From positions 1 to 64,000 of the forward strand of contig JAKBUS010000004.1 in NCBI GenBank assembly GCA_021841585.1: a DNA stretch of 64,000 nt, in the 5' to 3' direction. Numbering within the stretch: the stretch's first letter is position 1; each line of letters starts with the position of its first letter. Under the pieces are notes generated by a model, which was not told the origin of the DNA, did no database searches, and saw only the letters and a program-made list of their open reading frames with translations. Shown one piece after another: positions 29,171-40,194 of this stretch. Source of the stretch: Pseudomonadota bacterium (GTDB taxonomy: Bacteria; Pseudomonadota; Gammaproteobacteria; Acidiferrobacterales; Acidiferrobacteraceae). The translations under genes were made by a program, and so were the position numbers.

Positions 29171-30108
29171 GCTTCCATCATTCCCCGACTGACAAAAAAG
29201 GTGCGTGCGCAAGCACGGTCGCGCTCGATCTGCGCGGTGAGCGCCTCAAGCGACGGAAACCTTTGCTCCTCGCGCAGGCGCTCGAGAAAGCCCACCTGCA
29301 GCCGTTGTCCGTATAGATCACCGGCGAAATCCAGCAGATGGACCTCGAGCAGTATGCGTCCGCCACCCACAGTCGGACGCCGCCCGGCATTGGCGATACC
29401 GGCATACACGCGCCCTTCCTCGGTGCGTACCGTGACCGCAAACACCCCGGCCACAGGCGGCGGGTCCGGCATGAGGATGTTGGCGGTGGGAAACCCCAGA
29501 AGGCGCCCGCGGGCATCGCCCACCACCACCCGCCCCCCATAATGGTAAGGGGCCCCGATGAGCCGTTCGGCCTCGCGCATGTCGCCGCGCGCCAAAGCCG
29601 TGCGCAGCCGCGTGCTGCTGACCCGATGACCCGTCTCGCTCAAGGTCCCCGTGGACTCGACAAAAAAGCCGTGACGCGCCCCGGCGGCCTTCAGCATCGC
29701 AAAATCGCCGGCGCGTCCGGCCCCGAACCGGAAGTCATCGCCGATGACAAGCCCGCGCGCGCCGAGCGCGCCGGCCAGGACCGCCTCGATGAAGTCCACC
29801 GCCGGCAGGGTGGCAAGCCGCTCATCGAAGCGCAATACCATGGCGTAATCGACGCCGGCAGCGCGCAACGCCGCAAGCTTCGCCGACAGCCGCATGAGCC
29901 GGGTGCGCGGCTCGCCGCGCGCGAAGTATTCCTGGGGCTGCGGCTCGAACAGCATGACAAGCGATGAGGCATCGTGCGCCTGGGCCCGCGCCTCAAGGAG
30001 TCCCACCAATTGCCGGTGGCCCTGATGAAAACCGTCGAAATTCCCGATCGTGATGACCGCCCCGCGATGACGCGGACGGACATTGTAAAGCCCCCGAATA
30101 CACTCCAT
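29167..30108 (-). CDS. ribF: Bifunctional riboflavin kinase/FAD synthetase
   Basis: VITIGNFDGFHQGHRQLV, VIGDDFRFGAGRAGDF, GRVVVGDARGRLLGFPTANI. Confidence 0.95.
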   Translation of the reverse strand: MECIRGLYNVRPRHRGAVITIGNFDGFHQGHRQLVGLLEARAQAHDASSLVMLFEPQPQEYFARGEPRTRLMRLSAKLAALRAAGVDYAMVLRFDERLATLPAVDFIEAVLAGALGARGLVIGDDFRFGAGRAGDFAMLKAAGARHGFFVESTGTLSETGHRVSSTRLRTALARGDMREAERLIGAPYHYGGRVVVGDARGRLLGFPTANILMPDPPPVAGVFAVTVRTEEGRVYAGIANAGRRPTVGGGRILLEVHLLDFAGDLYGQRLQVGFLERLREEQRFPSLEALTAQIERDRACARTFFVSRGMMEA

Positions 30109-30246
30109 GCCGGCGTTAACCGAAAGCCAAAGATGTTAACGCATTGCCCCGGTGCGGTCCAGGCGCGACGCGCCTGCCCGTCCCCGCGCAAGGCCTACGC
30201 CCGCGGCCATCGCGCGCACCGGCCCCGCGAGGCGCCACGCGGCCGT

Positions 30247-30654
30247 CTAACAGGCCCAATCGGGGTCCAACTCCTCGATCACCTCCCGCAACGGGCGGCG
30301 GGTGGCGTAATCCTCGCGATAGCTGTGGTAGTAGGCGAGCCGCAGCTCCGGGAAACGCCAGCAGAGGTAGCCATCTCCGGTGTCGAAGTCCACGAGCCAC
30401 AGGCCCTTGACGACCACCCCCAGGCGCTCCATCTTCGCCACCCAGCGCTTCACGATGCACTCGTAATCCTCTTCCGCCTCATAGAGCGCGCCACTATCCG
30501 GGGGCAAGGTCGACAGCAGGCGCCGGACGGGCTCGAGTTCGCGGTAGGCGCCATAGGTGATATGCCGCACCAACGGAAAGAGCTCCTCGGCCTCCGCAAG
30601 GGTAAAGACGCGCGGGTCCCCTGGTGACCCGATCTGCCAAATCGCCGCCGTCAT
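30247..30654 (-). CDS. DUF2203-like protein
   Basis: FTLAEAEELFPLVR...GVVVKGLWLVDFDTGDGYLCWRFPELRLAYYHSY...RRPLREVIEELDPD. Confidence 0.65.
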   Translation of the reverse strand: MTAAIWQIGSPGDPRVFTLAEAEELFPLVRHITYGAYRELEPVRRLLSTLPPDSGALYEAEEDYECIVKRWVAKMERLGVVVKGLWLVDFDTGDGYLCWRFPELRLAYYHSYREDYATRRPLREVIEELDPDWAC

Positions 30655-32225
30655 GCGTCCTCATTCGCCCCAATCGACCGCAACCGTAATGCCTGGGGGC
30701 GAACCCCCAAAAGCCACATCACTGTACCATATACGGTAAGTCCCGCTGCAATCCACGCCCCCAACACCATGGCCCGGTGCGCCCCCGATGCCGTGAAAAA
30801 GGCCCGGGACACATGATGCGCCGGCCACAGCAGCAGCACCATGGCCAAGCTCGCGCCGCCGACCTGGACCCATAAGCGCCGCCAGCCGGGCCCCGGCCGA
30901 TAGATCTCGTCACGGCGCAGGCCGCGGTACAGGAGATAGGCGTTCAGTATGCCCGACAGCGAGGTGGCGAGCGCCAGACCCGCGTGGGCGAGCGGCCAGA
31001 TCAGGGCGAGGTTGAAGCCCATATTGGCGATCAGCGCGATCGTCCCGATCTTCACCGGGGTACGCGTGTCCTGGCGCGCATAGTAGCCGGGGGCCAGGAC
31101 CTTGATCAGCAAAAACGCCGGCAGGCCGACGGCAAACGCCACCAGGGCGCGTCCGGTCATGGCGGCATCAAAGGCGGTGAAGGCGCCGTAGCGGTATAAC
31201 GTCACGATGATGGGCATGGACAGGACCATGAGCGCGGCAGCCGCCGGGATCGCAATGATCACCACCCAACGCAGCGCCCAGTCCAGGGCGTGCCCGAAAT
31301 CCTCGGATGAGGCCTTCACATGCTTTGCCGACAGATGCGGCAGGATCACCGTACCGAGCGCCACGCCGAATATCCCCAAGGGGAACTCGAGCAGGCGGTT
31401 GGCGAAATAGAGCCACGAGATGCTCCCGGTCACGAGAAACGAGGCCAGCATGGTATCGACCACGAGGTTGATCTGGGCGATGGACGACCCGAAGATCCCG
31501 GGCACCATCAGCTGGAACACGCGGCGCACGCCCGGATGGTGAAACGAGAAACGGGGGCGCGGCAGAAAACCGATGCGCCGGAGAAACGGGATCTGGAACA
31601 GGAGCTGCAAGATGCCGCCCATGAACACCCCCCATGCGACCGTGACCGCCGGGGCCCTGCTATGGGGGGCGATCACGCCGGCGGCGACGATAAGGCTCAG
31701 ATTGAGGAGCACCGGGGTAAAGGCCGCCGCCGCGAACCGCCCGCGGGTGTTCAGGATGCCGGCAGCCATGGCCACAAGCGAGATGAAAAAGAGATAAGGA
31801 AAGGTGATGCGCAGCAACCGCACGGCCAGGTGATACTTGGCGGGATTGGCGAGAAAGCCCGGCGCCAGCACCCAAATGACCACGGGTGCCGCCAGCACCC
31901 CGACTACGGTCACGAGCAGCAGCACGAGCACGAAGGTGCCGGTCATGTGATCGATGAACGCCCGCGCCTCATCCTCCGCCGAGGCCCCTTCCCCTTTCTC
32001 GTGGAGCTGCGCGGCGAACACCGGCACGAAGGCCTGGGAGAAGGCCCCCTCGCCGAACACCCGGCGCAGGAAGCTCGGTATGCGAAACGCCACGAAGAAG
32101 GCATCGGCGAGCGCCGTGGTCCCAAGGAGCCGCGCGAGCAGGATGTCACGGACAAAGCCCGTGATCCTTGATACGAACGTCATGCCCCCCGCGGCAAACA
32201 GCGATCGAACCAGGCGATTGGCCAC
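30651..32225 (-). CDS. murJ: Lipid II flippase MurJ
   Basis: FVSRITGFVRDILLARLLGTTALADAFFVAFRIPSFLRRVFGEGAFSQAFVPVF. Likely GTG start at 32225; the ORF upstream of that is spurious. Confidence 0.94.
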   Translation of the reverse strand: MANRLVRSLFAAGGMTFVSRITGFVRDILLARLLGTTALADAFFVAFRIPSFLRRVFGEGAFSQAFVPVFAAQLHEKGEGASAEDEARAFIDHMTGTFVLVLLLVTVVGVLAAPVVIWVLAPGFLANPAKYHLAVRLLRITFPYLFFISLVAMAAGILNTRGRFAAAAFTPVLLNLSLIVAAGVIAPHSRAPAVTVAWGVFMGGILQLLFQIPFLRRIGFLPRPRFSFHHPGVRRVFQLMVPGIFGSSIAQINLVVDTMLASFLVTGSISWLYFANRLLEFPLGIFGVALGTVILPHLSAKHVKASSEDFGHALDWALRWVVIIAIPAAAALMVLSMPIIVTLYRYGAFTAFDAAMTGRALVAFAVGLPAFLLIKVLAPGYYARQDTRTPVKIGTIALIANMGFNLALIWPLAHAGLALATSLSGILNAYLLYRGLRRDEIYRPGPGWRRLWVQVGGASLAMVLLLWPAHHVSRAFFTASGAHRAMVLGAWIAAGLTVYGTVMWLLGVRPQALRLRSIGANEDA

Positions 32226-32384
32226 CGCTTCTCCTTGCAATGAATGGCTACGGCCGTGCAAAGCCCGCGAGTATAGCGCCGAGCGCGCCCCCCACAAACG
32301 CCCAGGGGCGCGCGCCATTGACAAGCCCCGGAGGCCGCGGCATAGTGTGGCGCTTTTTCCTATCTTCATCCCAGGAGCAGGCTT

Positions 32385-32651
32385 TTGGCGAACACAGTTC
32401 AAGCAAAGAAGCGGGCACGGCAGGCCGAGATCCACAGGCAGCGGAACGTGGCGTTTCGCTCGCAGATCCGCACCGCGATCAAGAAAGTGCTGAAAGCGGT
32501 ACACGACAAGGACATCGCGGGCGGCCAGATGGCGCTGCGCGAGGCGAGTTCCGTAATCGACCGCGGGATATCGCGCGGCATCATGCACCGCAACACCGCG
32601 GCGCGCTACAAGAGCCGCCTGAACGCCCGCCTGCACCGCGCCAGCGCCTAA
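32385..32651 (+). CDS. rpsT: 30S ribosomal protein S20
   Basis: MANTVQAKKRARQAEIHRQRNVAFRSQIRTAIKKV; TTG start with AGGAG upstream. Confidence 0.96.
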   Translation: MANTVQAKKRARQAEIHRQRNVAFRSQIRTAIKKVLKAVHDKDIAGGQMALREASSVIDRGISRGIMHRNTAARYKSRLNARLHRASA

Positions 32652-32674
32652 GGGGCAGCGGCCTCCAGACGCGG

Positions 32675-33790
32675 CTAGACGATCACGAGGTTATCCCGAT
32701 GGATAACCTCGGGTTCGCCCTGATAGCCTAGTACCTGCTCGATCTCCTCGCTCGGCCGCCCCATCATAAGGCAGAGTTCCGCCGCCGGGTAGTTGACGAG
32801 CCCGCGCGCCACCTCGTGGCCCTCGGCATCGACGCACGCCACCATCTCGCCACGCGCAAACGACCCCTCGACCCCCCGGATCCCGACCGGTAACAGGCTC
32901 CTGCCGGCCTCGCGCAAGACCCGCACCGCGCCCGCATCCAGGGTGAGGCGGCCACGTACCGCAAGATGCGCGGCCAGCCACTGCTTGCGCGCCGCGAGCC
33001 GCGAGGTCGCCGGATAGAGATAGGTCCCGAGTCTCTCGCCGGCCAGCACCCGCGGGAGCACGTCCGGTTCGCGCCCGGCCACGATCACGGTGGCCGCCCC
33101 CGAGCGCGCCGCCTTATGGGCGGCGGTCAGTTTGGTGCGCATCCCGCCGCGCCCGAGCTCGCCCGGCGCGCCGGCCATGGCGAGATATACGGGATCGCCG
33201 GCCGGCGCCTCGGAAACTAGACGCGCCGCGGGATTGATGCGCGGATCCTCTTCATAGAGGCCGGCCTGATCGGTCAAAATGATCAACAGTTCGGCCTCGA
33301 TCAGGTTGACGACGAGCGCCGCCAGCGTGTCGTTATCGCCGAAGCGGATCTCCTCGGTGGCCACGGTGTCGTTCTCGTTGATGATCGGCACCACCCCAAG
33401 CGACAAAAGCGCGCGCAAGGCGCTACGGGCATTCAGGTAACGCTTGCGGTCGGCGAGGTCGTCGTGGGTCAATAGCACCTGCGCGGCATGACGGCCATGG
33501 CGCGCGAACGCCGTCTCATAGGCCTCGATGAGCCCCATCTGGCCAAGCGCCGCCAGGGCCTGCAACTCGTGCAGGGCGCGCGGCCGTTTCTTCACCGCGA
33601 GCCGCTGCATGCCGCACGCCACAGCCCCCGACGACACCAGAAGCACGTCGCGCCCGGCTGAGCGCAGCGTGGCAAGCTGCGCCACCCAGCCCTCGAGCGC
33701 CGGCCGGTCGAGGCCCGCGCCATGATTGGTGAGCAGGCTGCTGCCGATCTTCACCACCACCCGGCGCACGCCGGGAAGAGCGCTACGCAT
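32675..33790 (-). CDS. proB: Glutamate 5-kinase
   Basis: [58 protein letters not shown] domain. Confidence 0.96.
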   Translation of the reverse strand: MRSALPGVRRVVVKIGSSLLTNHGAGLDRPALEGWVAQLATLRSAGRDVLLVSSGAVACGMQRLAVKKRPRALHELQALAALGQMGLIEAYETAFARHGRHAAQVLLTHDDLADRKRYLNARSALRALLSLGVVPIINENDTVATEEIRFGDNDTLAALVVNLIEAELLIILTDQAGLYEEDPRINPAARLVSEAPAGDPVYLAMAGAPGELGRGGMRTKLTAAHKAARSGAATVIVAGREPDVLPRVLAGERLGTYLYPATSRLAARKQWLAAHLAVRGRLTLDAGAVRVLREAGRSLLPVGIRGVEGSFARGEMVACVDAEGHEVARGLVNYPAAELCLMMGRPSEEIEQVLGYQGEPEVIHRDNLVIV

Positions 33791-34844
33791 CGTCGCCCTC
33801 TTCCAGGACCTCGGGCGGTGGCGGCGCCACCGGGCCTAAGGCCTCGAGACGCTGCATCAGCCGCCCCATGAGCTCCGCGCAGCCCGACCCCTTGATGGCC
33901 GACACCGCGGCGTATGGGCCCGTCCAATCCAATGCCTTACGCAAGGCCTCGATGCGCGCGGGGCGCTCGGCCTCCGGCCACAGGTCGACCTTGTTGAGCA
34001 CAAGCCAGCGCTCCTTTGACCCAAGGTCGCCATCGAACAGCCGCAGCTCGTCTTCAATGACGCGCACGTCGTGGACGACGTCGGTATGCTCGTCCAGGGG
34101 CGCGACATCGACGAGATGCAAAAGCAGACGGGTGCGCGCCAGATGGCGCAAAAACTGCACGCCGAGACCCGCGCCCTCGTGGGCGCCGGCGATAAGGCCC
34201 GGGATATCGGCGATCACGAAGCTGCGGTGGCGCTCGACGGTCACCACCCCGAGTTCCGGATGGAGGGTGGTAAAGGGGTAGTCAGCAACCTTGGGGCGGG
34301 CCTCGGAGACCGCGCGCAGAAACGTGGATTTGCCGGCATTGGGCAGGCCCACGAGACCGACGTCGGCCAGCACCTGCAATTCCAGATACAGCTCGCGGCC
34401 CTCGCCCGGGGCCCCGGGAACCGTGCGCCGCGGGGCGCGATTGGTGCTGCTCTTGAAGTGGGTATTGCCAAGCCCGCCGCGGCCGCCCTTAGCAACCAAA
34501 AGCCTGGCCCCGTCGCGCGTGAGATCCCCAAGGAGGTCGCCGGTCTCTTGATCGCGCACCAGCGTGCCGATCGGGACCGCGACCACGAGATCGGCGCCGT
34601 TGCGGCCGGAGCGCTGCCGCCCGGAGCCGCCGCCGCCGTTGGGGGCGCGGAACTGCCGGGTGTACCGGAAATCAGCCAGGGTATTGAGGCCGCTTCGGGC
34701 CTCGAAGTAGATGCTGCCTCCGGCCCCGCCGTCGCCACCGTCAGGCCCGCCACGTGGCACGAATTTCTCGCGCCGGAAGCTCAAGGCCCCGTTGCCCCCA
34801 TCGCCCGCCTGGACATGGATGGTGGCCTCATCGACGAACTTCAT
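33783..34844 (-). CDS. obgE: GTPase Obg/CgtA
   Basis: [67 protein letters not shown]. Confidence 0.97.
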   Translation of the reverse strand: MKFVDEATIHVQAGDGGNGALSFRREKFVPRGGPDGGDGGAGGSIYFEARSGLNTLADFRYTRQFRAPNGGGGSGRQRSGRNGADLVVAVPIGTLVRDQETGDLLGDLTRDGARLLVAKGGRGGLGNTHFKSSTNRAPRRTVPGAPGEGRELYLELQVLADVGLVGLPNAGKSTFLRAVSEARPKVADYPFTTLHPELGVVTVERHRSFVIADIPGLIAGAHEGAGLGVQFLRHLARTRLLLHLVDVAPLDEHTDVVHDVRVIEDELRLFDGDLGSKERWLVLNKVDLWPEAERPARIEALRKALDWTGPYAAVSAIKGSGCAELMGRLMQRLEALGPVAPPPPEVLEEGDDA

Positions 34845-34886
34845 GCATCCCTCCCCGAGGATCCCGGGGCCGCGGCAGCGGATTCT

Positions 34887-35147
34887 TTAAGAGGCGGAGA
34901 CGACGCTGACCGTCTTGCGGCGCTGCGGCCCCTTGACCTCGAACACCACCTGTCCCTCGGCACAGGCGAACAGGGTGTCGTCCTTGCCGATACGGACATT
35001 GCGGCCGGGATAGAAGCGGGTGCCACGCTGGCGGACTATGATATTGCCGGGTATGACCTTCTCTCCGCCGAAACGTTTGATGCCCAGGCGCTTCGACTCG
35101 GAATCGCGACCGTTGCGGGAACTACCGCCTGCCTTCTTGTGTGCCAT
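34887..35147 (-). CDS. rpmA: 50S ribosomal protein L27
   Basis: [48 protein letters not shown]. Confidence 0.97.
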   Translation of the reverse strand: MAHKKAGGSSRNGRDSESKRLGIKRFGGEKVIPGNIIVRQRGTRFYPGRNVRIGKDDTLFACAEGQVVFEVKGPQRRKTVSVVSAS

Positions 35148-35156
35148 GACCGCTCC

Positions 35157-35489
35157 TTACCCCTGCGCCGACTGTTCGCTCTTGCCCGCTATGGCCAAGA
35201 TCTTCAGTTCCGTATAATTCTGACGATGACCCGCGTGCTTGCGGTAGTGCTTGCGCCGGCGGGTCTTGAAGATGCGGATCTTCTCGCCACGGCCATGGCT
35301 CTCGACACGTGCCGTCACGGTCTCGGACAAGGCCGGGGCACCGACCCGGACATCACTGCCATCGGCTATCAGCAGGACCTTGCCCAAGGTCACGTCCTGG
35401 CCCACCTCGGCTGGCAACGTCTCGACCCGCACGGTCTCGCCCACCGCCACCCGATACTGCTTACCGCCCGTCTCGATTACCGCGTACAT
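35157..35489 (-). CDS. rplU: 50S ribosomal protein L21
   Basis: [25 protein letters not shown]...[28 protein letters not shown]. Confidence 0.96.
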   Translation of the reverse strand: MYAVIETGGKQYRVAVGETVRVETLPAEVGQDVTLGKVLLIADGSDVRVGAPALSETVTARVESHGRGEKIRIFKTRRRKHYRKHAGHRQNYTELKILAIAGKSEQSAQG

Positions 35490-35693
35490 TGCCGTGAATG
35501 ACTCCCTGACCGAATGTCTCAGGGGCGGCTGGAAGATTCCGGTTGCCGGCCCCGTTAAAAGCGGCGATTCTAGTGGCTTTGGGTGCGCCGGTCAATGCAC
35601 CGCGCCGCGGGGGCGAGGGCCGCCGCCAGTCGGTCGCTTGACAGCACACGTCATTCCGGAAGAGCATGACGGCGCTTTTGCCAAGGGGAGTCC

Positions 35694-36692
35694 ATGTCCA
35701 CGCCTGCGCCTGTCGATCGCCCGGCCTTCGACCTCGATGACATCCACGCCCTCATAAAAGACGAGAGCCTGGCCATCGACCACGAGATCGCGCGTCGGCT
35801 CGACTCGGAAATCGTACTTATCAACCAGCTGGGGCGCTATATCATTCAAAGCGGCGGCAAGCGCCTGCGCCCGGCGGTGCTACTGCTGGCCGCCAAGGCA
35901 TTCAATTATGCGGGTACGGCGCACGTCACCCTCGCCACCGTCATCGAGTTCATCCACACGGCGACTTTGCTGCATGATGACGTCGTCGACGGCTCGGCGA
36001 TGCGCCGTGGGCAGGCGAGCGCCAACGCCGTGTTCGGCAACGAGGCGAGCGTGCTGGTGGGCGATTTCTTGTACTCGCGGGCCTTCGAGATGATGGTCGA
36101 GATCCAGAACCTGCGCGTCATGGAGATCCTGGCGCACGCCACCAATACCATTGCCGAGGGCGAGGTCATGCAGCTCATCAACTGCAACGACCCGGACATC
36201 GAGGAGGACCGCTATCTCACGGTCATCCGCAGCAAGACCGCCAAACTCTTCGAGGCCGCCGCCGAACTTGGCGCGGTGCTCGGCGGTGCGCCCCTCATGG
36301 AACCGGTTCTGGCCGCCTACGGCCGCCATCTCGGCACCGCCTTTCAGCTCATCGACGACGCCCTCGATTATGGCCAGCACAACGCGCGCCTGGGGAAAAA
36401 CATCGGCGATGACCTGGCGGAGGGCAAGACCACTTTGCCTCTCATCCACGTACTGCGCACCGGCACGAGCGCCGAGCGCGCGCTGGTGCGCGATGCCATC
36501 GAACAGGGTGGGCTCGAGCGCATCGATGGGGTGGTGGCCGCCATTGAATCCACCCAGGCGATCGCGTACACTTGCGCGCGGGCCGAGGGCGAGGCCGATT
36601 TGGCGCGGGCGGCACTCTCACCTATGCCCGACTCCCCATATAAACAGGCATTGCTGGACTTGGCCCATTTTTCCGTTCACAGGGACCACTAA
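35694..36692 (+). CDS. ispB: Octaprenyl/polyprenyl diphosphate synthase
   Basis: GGKRLRPAVLLLAAKA, LLHDDVVDGSAMRRG, FQLIDDALDYGQ. Confidence 0.93.
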   Translation: MSTPAPVDRPAFDLDDIHALIKDESLAIDHEIARRLDSEIVLINQLGRYIIQSGGKRLRPAVLLLAAKAFNYAGTAHVTLATVIEFIHTATLLHDDVVDGSAMRRGQASANAVFGNEASVLVGDFLYSRAFEMMVEIQNLRVMEILAHATNTIAEGEVMQLINCNDPDIEEDRYLTVIRSKTAKLFEAAAELGAVLGGAPLMEPVLAAYGRHLGTAFQLIDDALDYGQHNARLGKNIGDDLAEGKTTLPLIHVLRTGTSAERALVRDAIEQGGLERIDGVVAAIESTQAIAYTCARAEGEADLARAALSPMPDSPYKQALLDLAHFSVHRDH

Positions 36693-36721
36693 GAGGGATT
36701 CCGTGGTGGACGGCGCATCGA

Positions 36722-36798
36722 CGGGGTGTAGCTCAGCCTGGTAGAGCACTAGCTTCGGGAGCTAGGGGCCGGAGGTTCGAATCCTCTCACCCCGACCA
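36722..36798 (+). tRNA. tRNA-Pro (anticodon CGG)
   Basis: CGGGGTGTAGCTCAGCCTGGTAGAGCACTAGCTTCGGGAGCTAGGGGCCGGAGGTTCGAATCCTCTCACCCCGACCA; loop TTCGGGA, encoded CCA. Confidence 0.97.
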
Positions 36799-36818
36799 AT
36801 TTAGAGAGCGTCGCCTTC

Positions 36819-37067
36819 GTGAAGCTCCTGGTCGATATTCTTGTCATATGGGCCGCCTGGTGGTTCATCCGCCGCGCACTGCGTCCACAACGCCCATTCC
36901 ATGCCCCACCACGGCCTACGCCGCTACGCCGCCGCGTACGCACCGCAGGCGACATGGTGGCCTGTGCCCACTGCGGTCTCTATGTCCCGCGCTCGGAGGC
37001 CGTCCCCGGGGCCCATGACGCGCTATTTTGCTGCCCGGAGCACCGCGACGCCGCGCACCACGGCTGA
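36819..37067 (+). CDS. Small PP0621-like membrane-anchored protein
   Basis: N-terminal TM, then MVACAHCGLYVPRSEAVPGAHDALFCCPEHRDA; lies between tRNA-Pro and pilS. Confidence 0.65.
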   Translation: MKLLVDILVIWAAWWFIRRALRPQRPFHAPPRPTPLRRRVRTAGDMVACAHCGLYVPRSEAVPGAHDALFCCPEHRDAAHHG

Positions 37068-37107
37068 GCCTTTGCCTTAACCGCGAAACTGTGCTAATTC
37101 AAGGCGT

Positions 37108-38763
37108 ATGAGTGCTACCCATCATACCCTGGATCTGGCTGCAGACGGCGCCGAGACGCCGCTGTTCGTGCGTGAGCAGAATTGGCTGTTGTTGAGCTAC
37201 TTCAATATCTACCGCCTAGCACTGGCACTGCTCGCGTGCATCGCCGGGTTTTGGGCGGGATCGCTTTCACCCTTTGCCAGCACCGACCCACAACTCTTTC
37301 TCGTGGTTGCCCTGCTCTACGCCACCGTCTACCTCGTGGCCATCGACACCACGCGCCGGCGGCTGGGCGACTTCGAGACCCAGGCGGCGGTCTTGGCCTT
37401 CTGCGACGTGGTGGCATTGATCTTGCTCATGCACGCAAGCGGGGGGCTCGCAAGCGGCACAGGCATCCTGCTTTTGGTGTCGACCGCCGGCACGAGCTTC
37501 CTGCTGAATCGGCGCATGACCATATTCTTTGCCTCGCTCACTACCATCGGCATCCTGCTGGAGAGCGCCTGGCCCTACCTCACTGGCTTGCGGAACGGAC
37601 TGCCGACCAGCTACTCACAGGTCGGCCTTTTTGGTCTCGTGTTGTTTGCCACCGCAAGCCTCGCGCACCTGGTCGCCGACCGGCTACGCCTCACCGAGGC
37701 CCTGGCCGAGCGCCAGGAGCTGGATATAAGGCACCTTGGGCGCCTCAATGAACAGATCGTGCAGCACCTGCAGTCGGGGGTCTTGGTGGTGGCCCCCACC
37801 GGCCACATCCGGCTGGCCAACAAGACCGCCCAGACCTATCTGGGGCTTGCCGCGCCGGACACCCAGCCCCTGCTCCTCCAGACCGTCGCCCCGGCGCTCT
37901 TCGAGCAATGGGTGGCGCAGCGCAATGACGCCTCCGGGGGGCGCCGGCTGTTCGTGGCGGCCACCGGTTACACGCTGCTGCCGCGATTCAAAATCCTCGG
38001 GCGCGACGCCAATGCCGCAACCCTTGTGTTCCTGGAAGACACCGCCATCCTGAAGCAACAGGCACAGCAGCTGAAGATGGCGGGCCTGGCGCGACTCACC
38101 GCCGGCATCGCCCATGAGATCCGCAACCCGCTCGGCGCCATCACCCATGCCGCGCAATTGCTGACCGAAACCCCGGACATAGGCGCCGAACCGCGCAGCC
38201 TCGCCGCCATCATCGACGACCAGGGGCGACGCATGAACACCATCGTCGAGAACGTCCTGCAACTCGGCCGGCGCGACCGCACCAATGCCACCCGCTTTCT
38301 GCTGTCGACCTGGCTCACGCAGACCCTGCCGGCGGTGGCGACCGCCCTCAATGTCCCAGCCAAGGCCCTGAACCTCGTGATTGAGCAACCGCAAACGGTG
38401 TGCTTCGATACCGATCACCTTTTTCAGATCGTAAACAATCTCTGCCACAACTCGCTCAAGCACAGCGCGCCCTATCACGATGTCGCGATCGTTAAGCTCC
38501 TGATCAGCGTCGACGGCGAAGGCCATAGCGTCCTCGATGTCATCGACTGGGGCGAGGGCATCAAGGGTGCCATCGCCGATCGCATATTCGACCCGTTCTT
38601 CACCACCACCGCGCGCGGCACCGGCCTTGGCCTCTATATCGCCCGGGAGCTTGCCGAGGCCAACGGCGCGCGCCTGGATCACCGGCCGACGCCCGTGGGT
38701 TGCCAGTTCCGCCTGACCTTCGGCCGGCTCACCGACTGCACGGATGCAACTCTGGCGTCATGA
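37108..38763 (+). CDS. pilS: Sensor histidine kinase PilS
   Basis: Multi-TM N-terminus, PAS-like region, H-box GIAHEIRNPLGAITHAAQLL, N/G boxes, followed by pilR. Confidence 0.9.
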   Translation: MSATHHTLDLAADGAETPLFVREQNWLLLSYFNIYRLALALLACIAGFWAGSLSPFASTDPQLFLVVALLYATVYLVAIDTTRRRLGDFETQAAVLAFCDVVALILLMHASGGLASGTGILLLVSTAGTSFLLNRRMTIFFASLTTIGILLESAWPYLTGLRNGLPTSYSQVGLFGLVLFATASLAHLVADRLRLTEALAERQELDIRHLGRLNEQIVQHLQSGVLVVAPTGHIRLANKTAQTYLGLAAPDTQPLLLQTVAPALFEQWVAQRNDASGGRRLFVAATGYTLLPRFKILGRDANAATLVFLEDTAILKQQAQQLKMAGLARLTAGIAHEIRNPLGAITHAAQLLTETPDIGAEPRSLAAIIDDQGRRMNTIVENVLQLGRRDRTNATRFLLSTWLTQTLPAVATALNVPAKALNLVIEQPQTVCFDTDHLFQIVNNLCHNSLKHSAPYHDVAIVKLLISVDGEGHSVLDVIDWGEGIKGAIADRIFDPFFTTTARGTGLGLYIARELAEANGARLDHRPTPVGCQFRLTFGRLTDCTDATLAS

Positions 38764-40124
38764 TCATCCCCCAAGTCCTGATCATCGATGACGAAGCCGA
38801 TATCCGCGCGCTGCTCGAACTCACGCTCGGACGCATGAACATCGAGACCCGCTCGGCCGGCGACGTGGCCTCCGCCTTCGCGCTGCTCGAGGAGTACCGG
38901 TTCGACCTGTGCCTCACGGACATGCGTCTGCCCGACGGTGACGGCCTGGCCATCGTCCGCCACATCGAGGAGCACTATCGCGGGCTGCCGGTGGCGGTCA
39001 TCACCGCCCACGGGAGCATGGAGACGGCCATCGCGGCATTGAAGGGCGGGGCCTTCGACTTTGTGTGTAAACCGCTCAACATCAATGAGTTGCGCGCGCT
39101 CGTACGCAGCGCCCTGAACGTCTCGAAACAGGCGCCGAGCGATGGCGCAAGCGCCGCCGCCAAGCTACTCGGTGATTCCCACGCCATGCGCGAGGTCCGC
39201 GCCCTGATCGAGCGCTTGGCACGCGGACAGGCGCCAGTATACATCTCCGGCGAGTCGGGCACCGGCAAGGAGCTCGCCGCGCGCCTCATCCACGATCTCG
39301 GACCACGCGCAGGCGGCCCGTTCGTGGCCGTCAACTGCGGGGCGATACCCGAGCAACTGATGGAAAGCGAGTTCTTCGGCCACAAGAAGGGCAGCTTCAC
39401 CGGCGCCTTCAGCGATAAAGACGGTCTTTTCAAGACGGCCAGTGGGGGCACCTTGTTCCTAGACGAGGTCGGTGATCTGCCGGTACCCATGCAGGTGAAA
39501 CTATTGCGCGCCATCCAGGAGAAGGCGGTGCGCCCGGTCGGCAGCCAACAGGAGGTGGCGGTGGACGTGCGCATCCTGTCGGCGACCCACAAAAACCTCC
39601 ACGAGCTGGTGCGCACCGGCGCGTTCCGCCAGGACCTCTACTACCGCCTGAACGTCATCGAACTCGTGATCCCGCCGCTGCGCGAACGCGCCGAGGACAT
39701 CCCGACACTCGCCGCGCACCTCGCCGCCAAACTGAGCATGGGTCGTCCCTTGCCGCTTACCCCCGCGGCGCTCGCGACACTAAAGAGATACCCCTTCCCC
39801 GGCAACGTCCGCGAACTCGAGAACATCATGGAGCGCGCGCTGACTCTGTGCGAGAGCGGCGAAATCGACGTGGCGGACCTCCGTCTGCCCGGGCATGACG
39901 CCCCGGGACTCACCGACAGGCTTGCCGAACCCGAGACCTCGCCACTTGAAACCGCCGACTATACGGGCGAACGCTCGCTCGATGAGCACCTGGCGCAGGT
40001 CGAGCGCGCGGCCATCGAAAAGGCCCTGCGCGACACCAACCAGAACAAGACCGCCGCCGCCCGCGAGCTCGGCATTACCTTCCGCGCCCTGCGCTATAAG
40101 CTCGAAAAGCTCGGCATCGAATAG
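38760..40124 (+). CDS. pilR: Sigma-54-dependent response regulator PilR
   Basis: Receiver domain (VLIIDDEADIRALLELTL), AAA+ GESGTGKELAAR and GAFTGA (GSFTGAFSDKDGLF), Fis-type HTH (NKTAAARELGITFRALRYKLEKLGI). Confidence 0.95.
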   Translation: MIIPQVLIIDDEADIRALLELTLGRMNIETRSAGDVASAFALLEEYRFDLCLTDMRLPDGDGLAIVRHIEEHYRGLPVAVITAHGSMETAIAALKGGAFDFVCKPLNINELRALVRSALNVSKQAPSDGASAAAKLLGDSHAMREVRALIERLARGQAPVYISGESGTGKELAARLIHDLGPRAGGPFVAVNCGAIPEQLMESEFFGHKKGSFTGAFSDKDGLFKTASGGTLFLDEVGDLPVPMQVKLLRAIQEKAVRPVGSQQEVAVDVRILSATHKNLHELVRTGAFRQDLYYRLNVIELVIPPLRERAEDIPTLAAHLAAKLSMGRPLPLTPAALATLKRYPFPGNVRELENIMERALTLCESGEIDVADLRLPGHDAPGLTDRLAEPETSPLETADYTGERSLDEHLAQVERAAIEKALRDTNQNKTAAARELGITFRALRYKLEKLGIE

Positions 40125-40194
40125 CCAAAAACCCCACCCCCTGACATCTTGCGCGCCCGCGCCCTGACCCGCCGCCGTATGCAGGGGCCATCCC

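Noticed and set aside
34071-35501. 476-aa plus-strand ORF across obgE-rpmA-rplU
   Set aside because: Antisense shadow ORF over three confidently identified minus-strand genes.
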